From Bin87 sp965116785 (GTDB lineage: Bacteria; Chloroflexota; Dehalococcoidia; Lucifugimonadales; UBA3495): DNA of 64,000 nt. Positions 33,943 to 42,619 of the stretch are shown here, piece after piece. The position numbers were made by a program, and so were the translations under genes. Position 1 is the stretch's first letter. Every line of letters starts with the position of its first letter. The DNA is taken from positions 3,100,001 through 3,164,000 of the forward strand of contig OZ220731.1 of assembly GCA_965116785.1 (NCBI GenBank). The letters are read 5' to 3'. The notes under the pieces are model-generated. The model saw only the letters and a list, made by a program, of their open reading frames with translations, made no database searches and was not told the DNA's origin.

Positions 33943-33951
33943 ATTATAGCA
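33943..33951 (-). promoter_or_regulatory. Extended -10 promoter of the coxG-like gene
   Basis: On the minus strand TGCTATAAT forms an extended -10 element (TGn then TATAAT at 33943-33948). Nine bases separate it from the ATG at 33933, which predicts a 5' leader of about three bases. No good -35 hexamer is present, as expected for an extended -10 promoter. Confidence 0.6.
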
Positions 33952-34060
33952 GGCCGTGGGTCGACACATTCGACCCCGTTTGCTCCCGGCGGCGCGTGGT
34001 GGCCAGCAGCAAGGCTTTGTGCCGCGGGCCTGCTGTCAGATTGCGATCCGACGGCAGCCG

Positions 34061-34729
34061 CTAATCGTCAGTGGTGGCGGCGGGCGTGTCGCCCGTGGCT
34101 ACGACGGGTTTTTCGCGCTTCTCGGCAGGAACGAATGCCCGGAATATCCCGTAGATGATGCGCAAGGCAAGCTCCAGAGCGACCAGGAACATCCAATAGT
34201 AAAAGACGGTGTGCCAATGTTCGTTGATTTGTCGCAAAACGTCCACCGATGCCCGAACATCCAGGGACGCGGTGTCGATCAGGATGATGGCCAGCACGGC
34301 GAAAGGCAGGATCTTCGCCAGGTCGCGGGACAGGTCCTCGTCGTAATACGCGCACACGCGTATGGCGCTGACGGTGGCCAGGGCGAGGATGAGTATGGTG
34401 GATAGCGCCCGGTCCTCCGACAGGAACGCCAGCATCACGGTCAGGGCGGCAAACCACAGGAAGGCGAATGCCGGGAACAGCAGGATGTACTTGATGACGT
34501 AACCGATGAGGGAGAGCAAGTCCCGCAGCACCGGAACCCTGGAGGCATCGTTGCCGGACAGATCCAGACTGAATATATCCCGGCCGGCGATGAAGCGATA
34601 GAACTTGAAAATGATGATGGCATAAAGAGCCATGGCCAGAACGTACACTGCCACCGGCAGGATCACTCCGGGGGCATCAGCCAGGCCAAATACTTTGGAG
34701 AAGATAGAGTTAATGTTGAGTGTCTCCAT
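34061..34729 (-). CDS. Polytopic membrane protein of unknown function
   Basis: A 222-residue protein with about five membrane segments (VILPVAVYVLAMALYAIIIF; DLLSLIGYVIKYILLFPAFAFLWFAAL; ALSTILILALATVSAIRVCAYY; ILPFAVLAIILID; VFYYWMFLVALELALRIIYGIF) and a short cytosolic tail. No family is recognised. GAGGACGAGCC precedes the ATG. It follows the M20 hydrolase gene by 44 bases on the same strand, so co-transcription is possible, but a functional link is not evident. Confidence 0.65.
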   Translation of the reverse strand: METLNINSIFSKVFGLADAPGVILPVAVYVLAMALYAIIIFKFYRFIAGRDIFSLDLSGNDASRVPVLRDLLSLIGYVIKYILLFPAFAFLWFAALTVMLAFLSEDRALSTILILALATVSAIRVCAYYDEDLSRDLAKILPFAVLAIILIDTASLDVRASVDVLRQINEHWHTVFYYWMFLVALELALRIIYGIFRAFVPAEKREKPVVATGDTPAATTDD

Positions 34730-34773
34730 GGCTCGTCCTCGCGGTCGGAGATGTGACGCAGGCGTGCGCCGGT

Positions 34774-36024
34774 CTACCGCTCGTCCGCCATCAGCACCGC
34801 GTTCAGCAGCACCTGCGCTCCGTTGGCGCAGTCCTCCGGCGTGCTGTACTCCGCCGGGGCGTGGCTGATGCCGCCGACGCTGGGCACGAACACCATGGCC
34901 GCCGGCGTTATGGCGGCGATGGCCTGCGCATCGTGGCCCGCTCCGCTGGGCAGGCTCACGTGCTCGAGGCCGGCCAGTCCCGCCGCGTCGGCGATCAGCT
35001 GCTGCATGTTGCCCGAAATGGGCACCGACGGAGTGTTGCGCTGGGCCGTCACGGTGATTGCCACCTGCTCGGCGTGCGCCACTTCCTCCGCGGTGCGGCG
35101 CAGTTCAACCTCCGCGCCGGCCAGGGATTCCATGCGCTCGTCACGGAACTCCACTCCCATCTGCACCCGGCCCGGGATGACGTTGCCCGCGTTGGGATGC
35201 ACGTCCATCGAGCCCACCGTGCCGACCCGGCACACTTCCATCTCGCCGGCGATGCGCCGCACGGCCAGCGCGATCTGCGCCGCCGCCGACATGGCGTCCC
35301 GACGCAGCGCCATGGGGGTGGTGCCGGCATGGTTGGCCTCGCCGACGATGTCCACGTGGTACACGGAACGACCTGTTATCCCGGTGACCACCCCAATGGG
35401 GAAGCCGCCCCTATGGAGAGTGGGCCCCTGCTCAATGTGCAGTTCGAAGTAGCAGGCGAACTCCTCGGGCCGTCGGCGGGCGGCTTCGATCCGGGAAATA
35501 TTGCCGCCGATGTTGGGCAGGGTATCGGTCAGGGTCGCACCGTCGTCGGCGACGGCGGCGAAGTCCTCCGGCTCCCACAGGCCGGCCACGGCACGGCTGC
35601 CCAGCAGCCAGCGGTGGAAGCTGGTGCCCTCCTCGTTGGTGAACACCATCACCTCGATGGGATGCCGAGGCGCAAGCCCCGCGTCCCGCAGCGCCTCCAC
35701 CACCTCGATGGCCGCGATGACGCCCAGCGCGCCGTCGTAGGCGCCTCCGCTGGGCACCGTGTCGGTGTGGGATCCGAGCACGATGGCGGGCAGCGACGGG
35801 TCGGCGCCCTCCGTCCGGCCGATGATGTTGCCGGCCGGATCGATGCGCACGGACATGCCCGCCCCGCGCATCAGGGCGCTGACGTGGTCGCGGCCGGCCA
35901 CGTCCTGGCGGGAGAACGCCACCCGCTGCATCCCGAATTCGTCGCGCCCGATTGCGCCCAACGCGTTCAGGTTGTCGTTCAGTCGTCCTGGGTTGATGGC
36001 GGCGGATGCCGGTGTTGCGGTCAT
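34774..36024 (-). CDS. M20 family amidase (allantoate amidohydrolase / N-carbamoyl amino acid hydrolase type)
   Basis: A 416-residue dinuclear metal hydrolase. GSHTDTV (His86, Asp88), GGAYDGALGV (Asp97), NEEGTSF (Glu131/132), ELHIEQGP (His near 192) and the C-terminal SGAGHDAQ give the metal ligands and catalytic base of the hydantoinase/carbamoylase branch. GRSVYHVDIVGEANHAGTTPMALRRD is the dimerisation/lid domain signature. Such enzymes hydrolyse allantoate, ureidoglycine or N-carbamoyl amino acids, releasing ammonia and CO2. No purine-catabolism genes flank it, so the exact substrate stays open. Confidence 0.9.
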   Translation of the reverse strand: MTATPASAAINPGRLNDNLNALGAIGRDEFGMQRVAFSRQDVAGRDHVSALMRGAGMSVRIDPAGNIIGRTEGADPSLPAIVLGSHTDTVPSGGAYDGALGVIAAIEVVEALRDAGLAPRHPIEVMVFTNEEGTSFHRWLLGSRAVAGLWEPEDFAAVADDGATLTDTLPNIGGNISRIEAARRRPEEFACYFELHIEQGPTLHRGGFPIGVVTGITGRSVYHVDIVGEANHAGTTPMALRRDAMSAAAQIALAVRRIAGEMEVCRVGTVGSMDVHPNAGNVIPGRVQMGVEFRDERMESLAGAEVELRRTAEEVAHAEQVAITVTAQRNTPSVPISGNMQQLIADAAGLAGLEHVSLPSGAGHDAQAIAAITPAAMVFVPSVGGISHAPAEYSTPEDCANGAQVLLNAVLMADER

Positions 36025-36056
36025 GGTACCTACCGTAATTCAGGTGTTGCGGTCAG

Positions 36057-36217
36057 CTCACGCGTACCCAGGTTGTCATCGCGAGGAGTACAGTCCGCTC
36101 ATGGTGAGCTTGTCGAACCACGTGGCGCTCTCGTTACTGAAAGAGACCCCGTTGCCATCACGAGATTGCCACGCTCCGCTCGCAATGACCGTCCGGCTGA
36201 AACCGGGTACGCATGAG
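36057..36217. repeat. MITE-like element, GTCATCGCGAG core, copy 2
   Basis: The outer inverted repeat is CTCACGCGTACCCA (36057-36070) with CCGGGTACGCATGAG (36203-36217); the inner is GTCATCGCGAGG (36075) with CTCGCAATGAC (ending 36189). Its core is very close to the element at 25.5 kb but holds one copy of the 52-base unit. It fills the gap between the M20 gene and a hypothetical gene. Confidence 0.75.
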
Positions 36218-36256
36218 GTTGCGGTCAACCGTTGGCAGTTGCTGACGTGGCGCAAG

Positions 36257-36868
36257 CTATTTTCCCCGCGGCCGGCGGTCCGGCCCTCGGAATGGGCTCT
36301 CGATAAACTCGCCCACCTTCAGAGTCCCAAGGATATCGTTCCAGGCCGCCTTGGCCCGGTCGGCATGATCGTCCCAGTAGTCCATGGCGATCATCGCCAG
36401 CAGCGCTGCCTGGGCCCTCATGGCGTAGCACAGGCGGGTGTGGGCCGGCCGCTTCTCCACCGGGTCAATGAAGTCCATCTCCGCCCAGACGATGGTGACG
36501 CCGTCCAGCCGCAGGGTGAGGGGATTGCCGACCCTGGTGGGAACGCGCTCGTCGGACTCGAGGTTCTTCTTCAGCCAGTCGGCGATGGGCGGTTCTTCCC
36601 ACGGCTGCAGCTGTGACCACTCCACGTCGGGCCGGGCGGCAGCCAGGGGCATCACGCGCACGTCCAGCCGGATGTCGGCGTCCGCCTCCGGTTTCCGGTC
36701 CAAAAACACGAACGACCGTGAACCCTTGGGCATGTCCAGGATCCAGGTGTTGGGCACCTCAAAACGCACCGCTCCCTGGTTCCCCACGAAAATCCGGTTC
36801 CCCGGTTTCGCCTCCCAGCCGTGGTCCTCGGGCAGGTCGAACTCGCGCCGCTCCCATCTCATGCCCAT
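36257..36868 (-). CDS. Hypothetical protein
   Basis: A 203-residue soluble protein. The beta-rich N-terminal part (VRFEVPNTWILDMPKGSRSFVFLDRKPEADADIRLDV, in part) resembles proteins that assess invasion of amphipathic ligands, such as the DUF1795/PsbP-like fold, and the last part has DRAKAAWNDILGTLKVGEF, a common ending of that fold. There is no signal peptide. AGGTGAG precedes the ATG. It follows the dehydrogenase gene by 34 bases, so an operon is likely. Assignment to a named family is tentative. Confidence 0.6.
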   Translation of the reverse strand: MGMRWERREFDLPEDHGWEAKPGNRIFVGNQGAVRFEVPNTWILDMPKGSRSFVFLDRKPEADADIRLDVRVMPLAAARPDVEWSQLQPWEEPPIADWLKKNLESDERVPTRVGNPLTLRLDGVTIVWAEMDFIDPVEKRPAHTRLCYAMRAQAALLAMIAMDYWDDHADRAKAAWNDILGTLKVGEFIESPFRGPDRRPRGK

Positions 36869-36902
36869 TTCCGCTCACCTCGCCCTTGATAATGCGGCTC
36901 GA

Positions 36903-37979
36903 CTAACCGGCGCTCTGCAGAATTCGCACCACCTCGTCACCCACCTGCTGGGTGCTGGCGCTGCCGCCCAGATCGCCCGTGACGACCCTGCGCTCGTTCA
37001 GCGTCTGCAGGGCCGCCGCGTTCACCCGGTCCGCCGCATCCGCTTCGCCCAGGTGGTCCAGCATCATGGCCACGGCGAAGATCGTCGCCAGCGGGTTGGC
37101 CAGGCTCTTGCCGGTGATGTCGAACGCCGCGCCGTGCACCGGCTCGAACATGGAGGGGAACGTCCCCTCCGGATTGATGTTGGCGCTGGGCGCGAGGCCC
37201 ATGCTGCCCGTCACCACGGCGGCGATGTCGGACAGGATGTCGGCGAACAGGTTCGACGCCACGATCACGTCGAAGTCCTCCGGCCAGCGCACCAGGTCCA
37301 TGGCCGCCCGGTCCACCAGCAGCGACTCCGTCTGCACCTGGGGATACTCCGCCGCCACATCGTCGAATACCTCGTCCCAGAACACCATGCTGAACGCCTG
37401 GGCGTTGGACTTGGTCACCGAGGTCACCTTGTTCTTGCCGCCGCGACGCACGCTGTGCTCAAAGGCGGCGCGGATGATTCGCTCCGTTCCCCGGCGGGTG
37501 AACACCCCGCTCTGGATGACCGTCTCGTGGGCCGTGCCCGCGTACAGCCGGCCGCCCACCGGCGCGTACTCGCCCTCGGTGTTCTCGCGGAAGATGACCA
37601 TGTCGACGTCGCCGGCGGATTTGCCCGCGATGGGCGACTCCACGCCGGGAAACAGCACGGCCGGACGCACGCAGATGGCCTGGTCGAAGGCCCGTCGCAT
37701 GGGCAGCAAGAGGCCCTGCAGCGTCACGTGGTCGGGGATGTTCGGGTCGCCCACCGCGCCGAAGAGCACGGCGTCGCTGGCGGAAAGTTGCTCCAGCCCG
37801 TCCTCGGGCATCATGCGCCCGGTTTCCCGGTAGTAGTCGCTGCCCCAGGGGTATTCGACGGCTCGGAAGGACAGGCCGTCGGTCTGGGCGGCCACGGCGT
37901 CCAGAACCTTGCGGCCCTCGGAGATCACCTCCGGCCCGATGCCGTCGCCGGCGATGACGGCCAGGTTGTATTCGGCCAT
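36903..37979 (-). CDS. Isocitrate/isopropylmalate dehydrogenase family, D-malate/tartrate type
   Basis: A 358-residue decarboxylating dehydrogenase. GDGIGPEVISEG opens the chain; FRENTEGEYAPVGG, TKSNA, SNLFADILSDI and FEPVHGAAFDI supply the Mg2+, substrate and NAD sites of the family. Features such as YPWGSDYYRETGRMMPEDGL, DHVTLQGLLLPMR and SMGLAPSANINPEG point to the tartrate/D-malate dehydrogenase branch, not LeuB itself; no leu genes are close. It uses NAD to oxidise and decarboxylate a 2-hydroxy or 3-alkyl malate. GGGAG precedes the ATG. Downstream is the 203-residue protein. Confidence 0.88.
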   Translation of the reverse strand: MAEYNLAVIAGDGIGPEVISEGRKVLDAVAAQTDGLSFRAVEYPWGSDYYRETGRMMPEDGLEQLSASDAVLFGAVGDPNIPDHVTLQGLLLPMRRAFDQAICVRPAVLFPGVESPIAGKSAGDVDMVIFRENTEGEYAPVGGRLYAGTAHETVIQSGVFTRRGTERIIRAAFEHSVRRGGKNKVTSVTKSNAQAFSMVFWDEVFDDVAAEYPQVQTESLLVDRAAMDLVRWPEDFDVIVASNLFADILSDIAAVVTGSMGLAPSANINPEGTFPSMFEPVHGAAFDITGKSLANPLATIFAVAMMLDHLGEADAADRVNAAALQTLNERRVVTGDLGGSASTQQVGDEVVRILQSAG

Positions 37980-38102
37980 TTTGGCTCCCGTTTTGAGATT
38001 GGATTCAAGGGTAGTAAGCAGTCTAGCCGGGCGGCGGCGGGATGTCTATTGCATCGGATACAATGAAGACAACCGCATCCGCTGCCGACGGAGGCAACCA
38101 CC

Positions 38103-38651
38103 ATGAGTGCTGCGCAACATGACGAAGGGACGGGTTGGCAAGACCGGATTGTGAGTGACCCGGCGGTGCTGAACGGCGCGCCGTTCATCAGGGGCACGGG
38201 CATATCCGCAGCTCTGGTGGACCAGATGCTCCGCAGAGGCTATACCGTTGAAGCAATCACCACCAAGTACCTGCACATCACGGAGGAGGACGTCGAGGCT
38301 TGCCGGCGCTACGGGGAGATGCTGGCACAGCAACGGCGCGAGGAAATGGCCCGTACAGTGGTGAAGCGGACGCCGGAAAAGGTCGCCGATTGGCGTGACC
38401 GCATCGAATGCGTTCCGGGGAGATTGGGCGGCAAGCCGGTGATCGTGAACACTCGCATTTCGGTGGAGTTGGTGACGGACCGGTTGAAGGGAGGATGGAC
38501 GGTATCAGATATCCTTGATGATTATCCCCACATCAGGGCAGAGGACATTGACGCCTGCCTGAAGTACAAGGCAACGGGAGCCAAATTGTCCTACTTCACA
38601 TGGGCGGATTTGAACGCCTTGATGGATGCCGACGAGTTGGCCAAATCGTGA
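38103..38651 (+). CDS. Tandem DUF433 antitoxin-like protein
   Basis: A 182-residue protein made of two DUF433 units. Unit 1 is DRIVSDPAVLNGAPFIRGTGISAALVDQMLRRGYTVEAI, and unit 2 is DRIECVPGRLGGKPVIVNTRISVELVTDRLKGGWTVSDIL with DDYPHIRAEDIDACLKY (shown here as connected landmarks). DUF433 proteins have a winged-helix-like fold and are the usual antitoxin partner of DUF5615/PIN-like toxins; most carry one unit. GGAGG lies before the ATG. Its TGA overlaps the toxin's GTG start (GTGA), giving tight coupling. The double unit could bind two operator half-sites alone. Confidence 0.85.
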   Translation: MSAAQHDEGTGWQDRIVSDPAVLNGAPFIRGTGISAALVDQMLRRGYTVEAITTKYLHITEEDVEACRRYGEMLAQQRREEMARTVVKRTPEKVADWRDRIECVPGRLGGKPVIVNTRISVELVTDRLKGGWTVSDILDDYPHIRAEDIDACLKYKATGAKLSYFTWADLNALMDADELAKS

Positions 38652-38989
38652 GGATATTGGCCGACGAAAACATGATGAGTTCGGTGGTCGATGGGTTGCG
38701 ATCAGCTCACCACGACGTGCGCTGGGTAAGCGATACCAACCCAAGCGACGCAGACCGCGACCTGTTGGAGTTGGCGACACAAGACAGGCGAACCCTGATT
38801 ACCTACGACACCGACTATGGACAGATAGTGCGCGTCCAAGGGGTGCCAGCGCCTTATGGTGTCCTCTTGTTCCGAATTCACAGTGATATCCCGGGTGAAG
38901 TGGAAGCCCAATTCATCATCGACAGCGTGAAGGCTTGGGACGATTGGCCGCCCGGCGTATGGACGATACAGATACGGCATAGCAGGTAG
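38648..38989 (+). CDS. DUF5615 PIN-like toxin
   Basis: A 113-residue protein starting at GTG 38648. MRILADENM, then HHDVRWVSDTNPSDADRDLLELA, RRTLITYDTDYG and VPAPYGVLLFRI match the DUF5615 family, a Mut7-C/PIN-like nuclease fold with conserved acidic residues (Asp6-Glu7 and the D of TYDTDYG). It is expected to cleave RNA and to be neutralised by the DUF433 protein encoded just upstream. The stop codon lies inside a strong palindrome that probably ends transcription. Confidence 0.85.
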   Translation: MRILADENMMSSVVDGLRSAHHDVRWVSDTNPSDADRDLLELATQDRRTLITYDTDYGQIVRVQGVPAPYGVLLFRIHSDIPGEVEAQFIIDSVKAWDDWPPGVWTIQIRHSR

Positions 38990-39014
38990 GGGCGGGTTAC
39001 AAACCCGCCCCTAC
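38986..39014. terminator. Perfect palindrome between convergent genes
   Basis: GTAGGGGCGGGTT (38986-38998) and its exact complement AACCCGCCCCTAC (39002-39014) form a 13-bp stem with a 3-base ACA loop. It overlaps the TAG stop of the DUF5615 gene and lies between convergent genes, so it can act as a bidirectional transcription stop. The same palindrome type is a widespread intergenic repeat in bacteria. It lacks a T run. Confidence 0.7.
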
Positions 39015-39038
39015 GCACGTGTGGAATGCTGGAAAAGG

Positions 39039-39887
39039 CTACACGTCCCGCTCGATGGGTGCGCCGACTATGCTGCCCCACTCGGTCCACGAGCCGTCGT
39101 AGTTGCGCACGTTGTCGTAGCCCAGCAACTGGCTCAGCACGAACCAGGTGTGCGACGACCGCTCGCCGATGCGGCAGTAGGCGATGGTCTCGCGACTGCC
39201 GTCCACGCCCCGGCCGCCGTAGAGCGCGCTCAGCTCGTCGGCCGACTTGAAGGTGCCGTCCTCGTTGACCGCCTGGCCCCACGGGATGTTGGCCGCGCCG
39301 GGAATGTGCCCGTTGCGCTGGGAGCCTTCCTGGGGAAGGTTCGGCGGAGCGTTCAGCGCGCCGGAGAACTCGTCGGGGGAGCGCACGTCCACCAGCGCGT
39401 GGCTGCCGCTGTTGACGGCCTGCAGCACGTAATCGCGCAGGGCGCGCAGGTCGGTGTTCTCCGTGCTGATGCTGTAGCTGGTGGCAGCGTATGACGGCAC
39501 GTCGGTGGTCGTGGGCCGATTCTCGGCCAGCCACAGGGCGCGCCCGCCGTTCATCAGCCGCACGTCCTGATGTCCGTAGTAGCGGAGCTGCCAGAAGGCC
39601 CAGGCGGCGAACCAGTTGTTGTTGTCGCCGTACAGGATGATGGTCGTGTCGGGGCCGATGCCGCTGCCGCTCAGCAGGGATTCCATCTCGTCCCGTGAGA
39701 CGATGTCTCGCGCCACGTTCTGCTGCAGTTGGCTCTGCCAGTTCCAGGTGACGGCGCCGGCGATGTGGCCCTGTTCGTAGGCGGACGTGTCGACGTCGAC
39801 CTCCACCAGACGTACGTTGGCGTCGCCGCCGTGCTCGGCCACCCAATCGGTGGTCACCAGCGCCTCAGGATGCGCGTATTCAGCCAT
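39039..39887 (-). CDS. Thiosulfate sulfurtransferase (tandem rhodanese domains)
   Basis: A 282-residue two-domain rhodanese. The inactive N-terminal domain ends ILYGDNNNWFAAWAFWQL, and the C-terminal domain carries the catalytic loop YCRIGERSSHTWF with Cys238 as the persulfide-bearing residue. ALVDVRSPDEFSG and NGHIPGAANIPWGQ are the usual rhodanese signatures. The CRIGERS loop is that of thiosulfate-type, not mercaptopyruvate-type, enzymes. The start at 39887 has AGAGGTG upstream. It transfers sulfane sulfur from thiosulfate to cyanide or other acceptors in the cytoplasm. It is monocistronic. Confidence 0.92.
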   Translation of the reverse strand: MAEYAHPEALVTTDWVAEHGGDANVRLVEVDVDTSAYEQGHIAGAVTWNWQSQLQQNVARDIVSRDEMESLLSGSGIGPDTTIILYGDNNNWFAAWAFWQLRYYGHQDVRLMNGGRALWLAENRPTTTDVPSYAATSYSISTENTDLRALRDYVLQAVNSGSHALVDVRSPDEFSGALNAPPNLPQEGSQRNGHIPGAANIPWGQAVNEDGTFKSADELSALYGGRGVDGSRETIAYCRIGERSSHTWFVLSQLLGYDNVRNYDGSWTEWGSIVGAPIERDV

Positions 39888-40003
39888 GTTTACACCTCTC
39901 TTATGGGGATTGCGGTTGGGGTGGTGCTTCGTTGTCGCATGCGCGGCCTTCGCGGCCGGCAGGGCCATTATACACAGCGGGTCGCGCGCCCTCGGGAACA
40001 GCG

Positions 40004-40321
40004 TCATCCCAGAAGCAGGAAGTCCTTGCGGACGCGGGCCAGGAAGGCCGAGTCGACTTCCGCCATATCGCGCAGTTCGACGATGATAGGCAGGTCGGAT
40101 TCGTCAAAGTCCTCATCGAGATTGCCCAGCACGGAGCCGGAAATCGTCTTCCCGCGGTCGTCCAGCATGAGGTCGAGATCCGAATAACGTCGCGCTCGCC
40201 CCTTGGCTCGCGAGCCGTACACCCACACCGTTGCCTCTGGCAAACGCGCCCGGATTATCTCAAGCACCTGTTTCCGGTGTGCGTCGGTCAAGTCGATGGT
40301 GCGAGTCACCTCATCCGCCAT
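40004..40321 (-). CDS. MNT-type nucleotidyltransferase antitoxin
   Basis: A 105-residue minimal nucleotidyltransferase with VWVYGSRAKGRARRYSDLDLML: GS and the DLD pair form the active site. The third acidic residue is probably in IIVELRDM. In type VII modules such MntA-like enzymes AMPylate the HEPN RNase to silence it. Its ATG lies inside the 3' end of the HEPN gene (11-base overlap), so both are made together. Confidence 0.85.
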   Translation of the reverse strand: MADEVTRTIDLTDAHRKQVLEIIRARLPEATVWVYGSRAKGRARRYSDLDLMLDDRGKTISGSVLGNLDEDFDESDLPIIVELRDMAEVDSAFLARVRKDFLLLG

Positions 40322-40784
40322 CTGCGATCACTCGCTCCATGGCGGACAGCAACTCCCGCGCATCTTGCGCGAATGCGGTGGCGCCATCTACAACCGTGAT
40401 CGCCATCGATTCCAGGTAGGCATGGGACACGCGATTCCGATTTTCGACGTGGCGCAGCCACGCTTCGCAGTCCGTGATGAGTTCCAGCCGAGCCGCGTGA
40501 CGGATCAACCGCCGCGGAGACATCACGCGGGCATCGTGCAGCAGGTACACCGAATCCAGGTAGCGCCGCAGAGCCGTAACCGCCGTCTCGAACGCCACGG
40601 TGAAACGCAAGATGACGGAGTCTCGGATGTAGCTACTGTCAGGTTGGGCTTCGCGTTCAACCAGAGCTTCGTCCAGGCGGACCAGGGCGCTGCGGCAGGT
40701 TGCGAGATCGAAATCGGTTTGCACGATATCAGGGAGCAGTCTACGAAAATCGTCGTTTCCACGTTGTGGACCAGAGTAGCACAC
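40311..40784 (-). CDS. HEPN family toxin of an MNT/HEPN module
   Basis: A helical protein of up to 157 residues; DSVILRFTVAFETAVTALRRYL and ENRNRVSHAYLE are typical of HI0074-like HEPN proteins, and RNRVSH fits the RX4-6H RNase motif. The start is uncertain: the GTG at 40784 is the longest, a GTG at 40724 would begin VQTDFDLATCRSAL, which resembles the usual N-terminus, but neither has a good Shine-Dalgarno sequence. The following MNT gene overlaps by 11 bases, the normal order for a HEPN/MNT toxin-antitoxin pair. Confidence 0.82.
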   Translation of the reverse strand: MCYSGPQRGNDDFRRLLPDIVQTDFDLATCRSALVRLDEALVEREAQPDSSYIRDSVILRFTVAFETAVTALRRYLDSVYLLHDARVMSPRRLIRHAARLELITDCEAWLRHVENRNRVSHAYLESMAITVVDGATAFAQDARELLSAMERVIADGG

Positions 40785-40804
40785 CCGAAACGCACGGCAT
40801 CGGC

Positions 40805-40933
40805 CTCATGCGTACCCATTTGGTCACCGCGAGGAGCGAACCGACGTGGTGATCTCTCTCCCGCAACAACGTTCATTGCCCCAACGATATTGCCGCGCTT
40901 TGCTCGCAATGACACTGAACGGTCACGTGTGAG
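40805..40933. repeat. MITE-like element, GTCATCGCGAG core, copy 3
   Basis: Left arm CTCATGCGTACCCA (40805-40818), right arm GGTCACGTGTGAG (40921-40933, degenerate), inner repeat GTCACCGCGAGGAGC (40823) with CTCGCAATGAC (ending 40913). It is shorter than the copies at 25.5 and 36 kb because it lacks the CATGGTGAGCTTGTCGA block. It occupies the left half of the 363-base gap before amt. Confidence 0.7.
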
Positions 40934-41147
40934 CGGCATCGGCGGTGCTCCGGAAGGGGAGTGGAGCACGCGGATGCCCTCGAAACACAAAAGTAACGCA
41001 TTCGCAACAGTCTTTTAATCGGGGCGCAACGGACGGTTAACACCCGGTGCCCAGGATATGGATTGTCACATTCTCATCGGGACGCCGATCCACAACGTCC
41101 AGGTCACACGTTGCGTGACGACGCCTCAAATCCGAAAGGAGGCACAA

Positions 41148-42509
41148 ATGCTTTCGGCCACGAAATCAATATTAGGCAACGGGGTATTCAATCACAGCGT
41201 CGCGGCGGTCAGGGAGTACCCATTCTCGCTGCGGCGCACGCTGCTGGCGCTGGCGGTCGGCCTGTTCGCGATTGGCCTGCTGGCATCGTACAACGCGGTT
41301 TTCGCGCAGGACGACGGGCCCACCACCGAGTGGCTCAGCGGTTACGCCGACAACATCGTGACGGTGGTCGCCGCCGCGCTGGTGTTCTTCATGCAGGCCG
41401 GTTTCGCCTTCCTCGGCGCCGGTCTGATCCGCTCCAAGAACACCACCAACTACCTTACGAAATCCTTCATGGACTTCGCCATCGCGTCGCTGGGCTTCTG
41501 GGCCTTCGGCTTCGCGTTCATGCTGGGCGACACGGCCAGCGGCTTCATCGGCCTGACCGGCTGGTTCCTGACCAGCGGCGACTACGTGGGCTGGATCTTC
41601 CAGATGGTGTTTGCCGCCACCGCGGCGACCATCGTCGCGGGCGCCATGGCGGAGCGCACCAAGCTGCAGACCTACCTGGCGTACAGCTTCATCGTGTCCG
41701 CGCTGATCTACCCCATCTACGGGCACTGGGTCTGGGGCGGCGGCTGGCTGGCCGAGATGGGCGCCCTGGACTACGCCGGCTCCGGCGTGGTGCACGCGGT
41801 GGGCGGATTCGTCGCGCTGACCGGCGCGGTGGTGGTCGGACCCCGCATGGGCAAGTTCGTCAACGGCGTGGCGCAGGAACTGCCGGCGCACAGCACGCCC
41901 TTCGTGGTGGTGGGCACGTTCATCCTGTTCTTCGGCTGGTTCGGCTTCAACATCGGCTGGGGCGACGACATCGGGCTGAACGCGGTGAACACGCTGCTTT
42001 CGGGCGCGACCGGCGCGGTGGTCGCCATGTACATTACGCTCATCGTAAAGGGCAAGGCCGACATCCTGATGGCGTGCAACGGCGCGCTGGCCGGCCTGGT
42101 GGGCATCACGGCGCCGGTGAACTTCGTGGACCCGTGGGCCGCCGTGGTCATCGGCGCGATTGCCGCGCCGGTCATGTACGGCTCGGTGATGTTCATGGAG
42201 CGCGTGCTGAAGATCGACGACCCGGTGGGCGCGATCAGCGTGCACGGCGTGACCGGCCTGTGGGGTCTGCTGGCCATTGCGATTTTCGCCAAGGACGGCG
42301 GCCTGGTGGGCGGCAGCGCGTCGCTGCTGGTGCCGCAGATCGTGAGCATCGTGGCGGTGGTGGTGTGGTCGCTGGTGACCGGTTTCGCCCTGTTCTTCCT
42401 GCTGAAGTTCAGCATGGGCGTGCGGGTCAGCGAGGAGGAAGAGATGCAGGGCCTGGACATCTCCGAGCACGGCATCCAGACCTACCCCGAGTCGGCGGCC
42501 ACCAGCTAG
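41148..42509 (+). CDS. amt: Ammonium transporter Amt
   Basis: A 453-residue channel protein. AAGGAGG lies six bases before the ATG at 41148. Residues 29-53 look like a cleaved signal sequence (TLLALAVGLFAIGLLASYNAVFAQ), as in many Amt proteins, and about eleven membrane helices follow. The twin histidines of the pore are present: His216 in GSGVVHAVGGF and His366 in GAISVHGVTGLWG. FILFFGWFGFNIG is another family signature. It conducts NH3/NH4+ across the inner membrane. There is no adjacent glnK. The last 30 codons recur as a relic at 61.4 kb. Confidence 0.96.
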   Translation: MLSATKSILGNGVFNHSVAAVREYPFSLRRTLLALAVGLFAIGLLASYNAVFAQDDGPTTEWLSGYADNIVTVVAAALVFFMQAGFAFLGAGLIRSKNTTNYLTKSFMDFAIASLGFWAFGFAFMLGDTASGFIGLTGWFLTSGDYVGWIFQMVFAATAATIVAGAMAERTKLQTYLAYSFIVSALIYPIYGHWVWGGGWLAEMGALDYAGSGVVHAVGGFVALTGAVVVGPRMGKFVNGVAQELPAHSTPFVVVGTFILFFGWFGFNIGWGDDIGLNAVNTLLSGATGAVVAMYITLIVKGKADILMACNGALAGLVGITAPVNFVDPWAAVVIGAIAAPVMYGSVMFMERVLKIDDPVGAISVHGVTGLWGLLAIAIFAKDGGLVGGSASLLVPQIVSIVAVVVWSLVTGFALFFLLKFSMGVRVSEEEEMQGLDISEHGIQTYPESAATS

Positions 42510-42547
42510 GGCTCAACGCACCAACAGAACATTCCTCTCCTCATTGC

Positions 42548-42588
42548 GAGGGCCGGGGGTTGTGGCCACCTCCGGCTCTCGTATTTTT
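42548..42588 (+). terminator. Rho-independent terminator of amt
   Basis: GAGGGCCGGGGGT (42548-42560) pairs with ACCTCCGGCTCTC (42568-42580) with two mismatches, followed by GTATTTTT. It lies 39 bases beyond the amt stop. Confidence 0.85.
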
Positions 42589-42619
42589 GCCGCTGTACCT
42601 TGGCGGCGGCACGGTGCGA

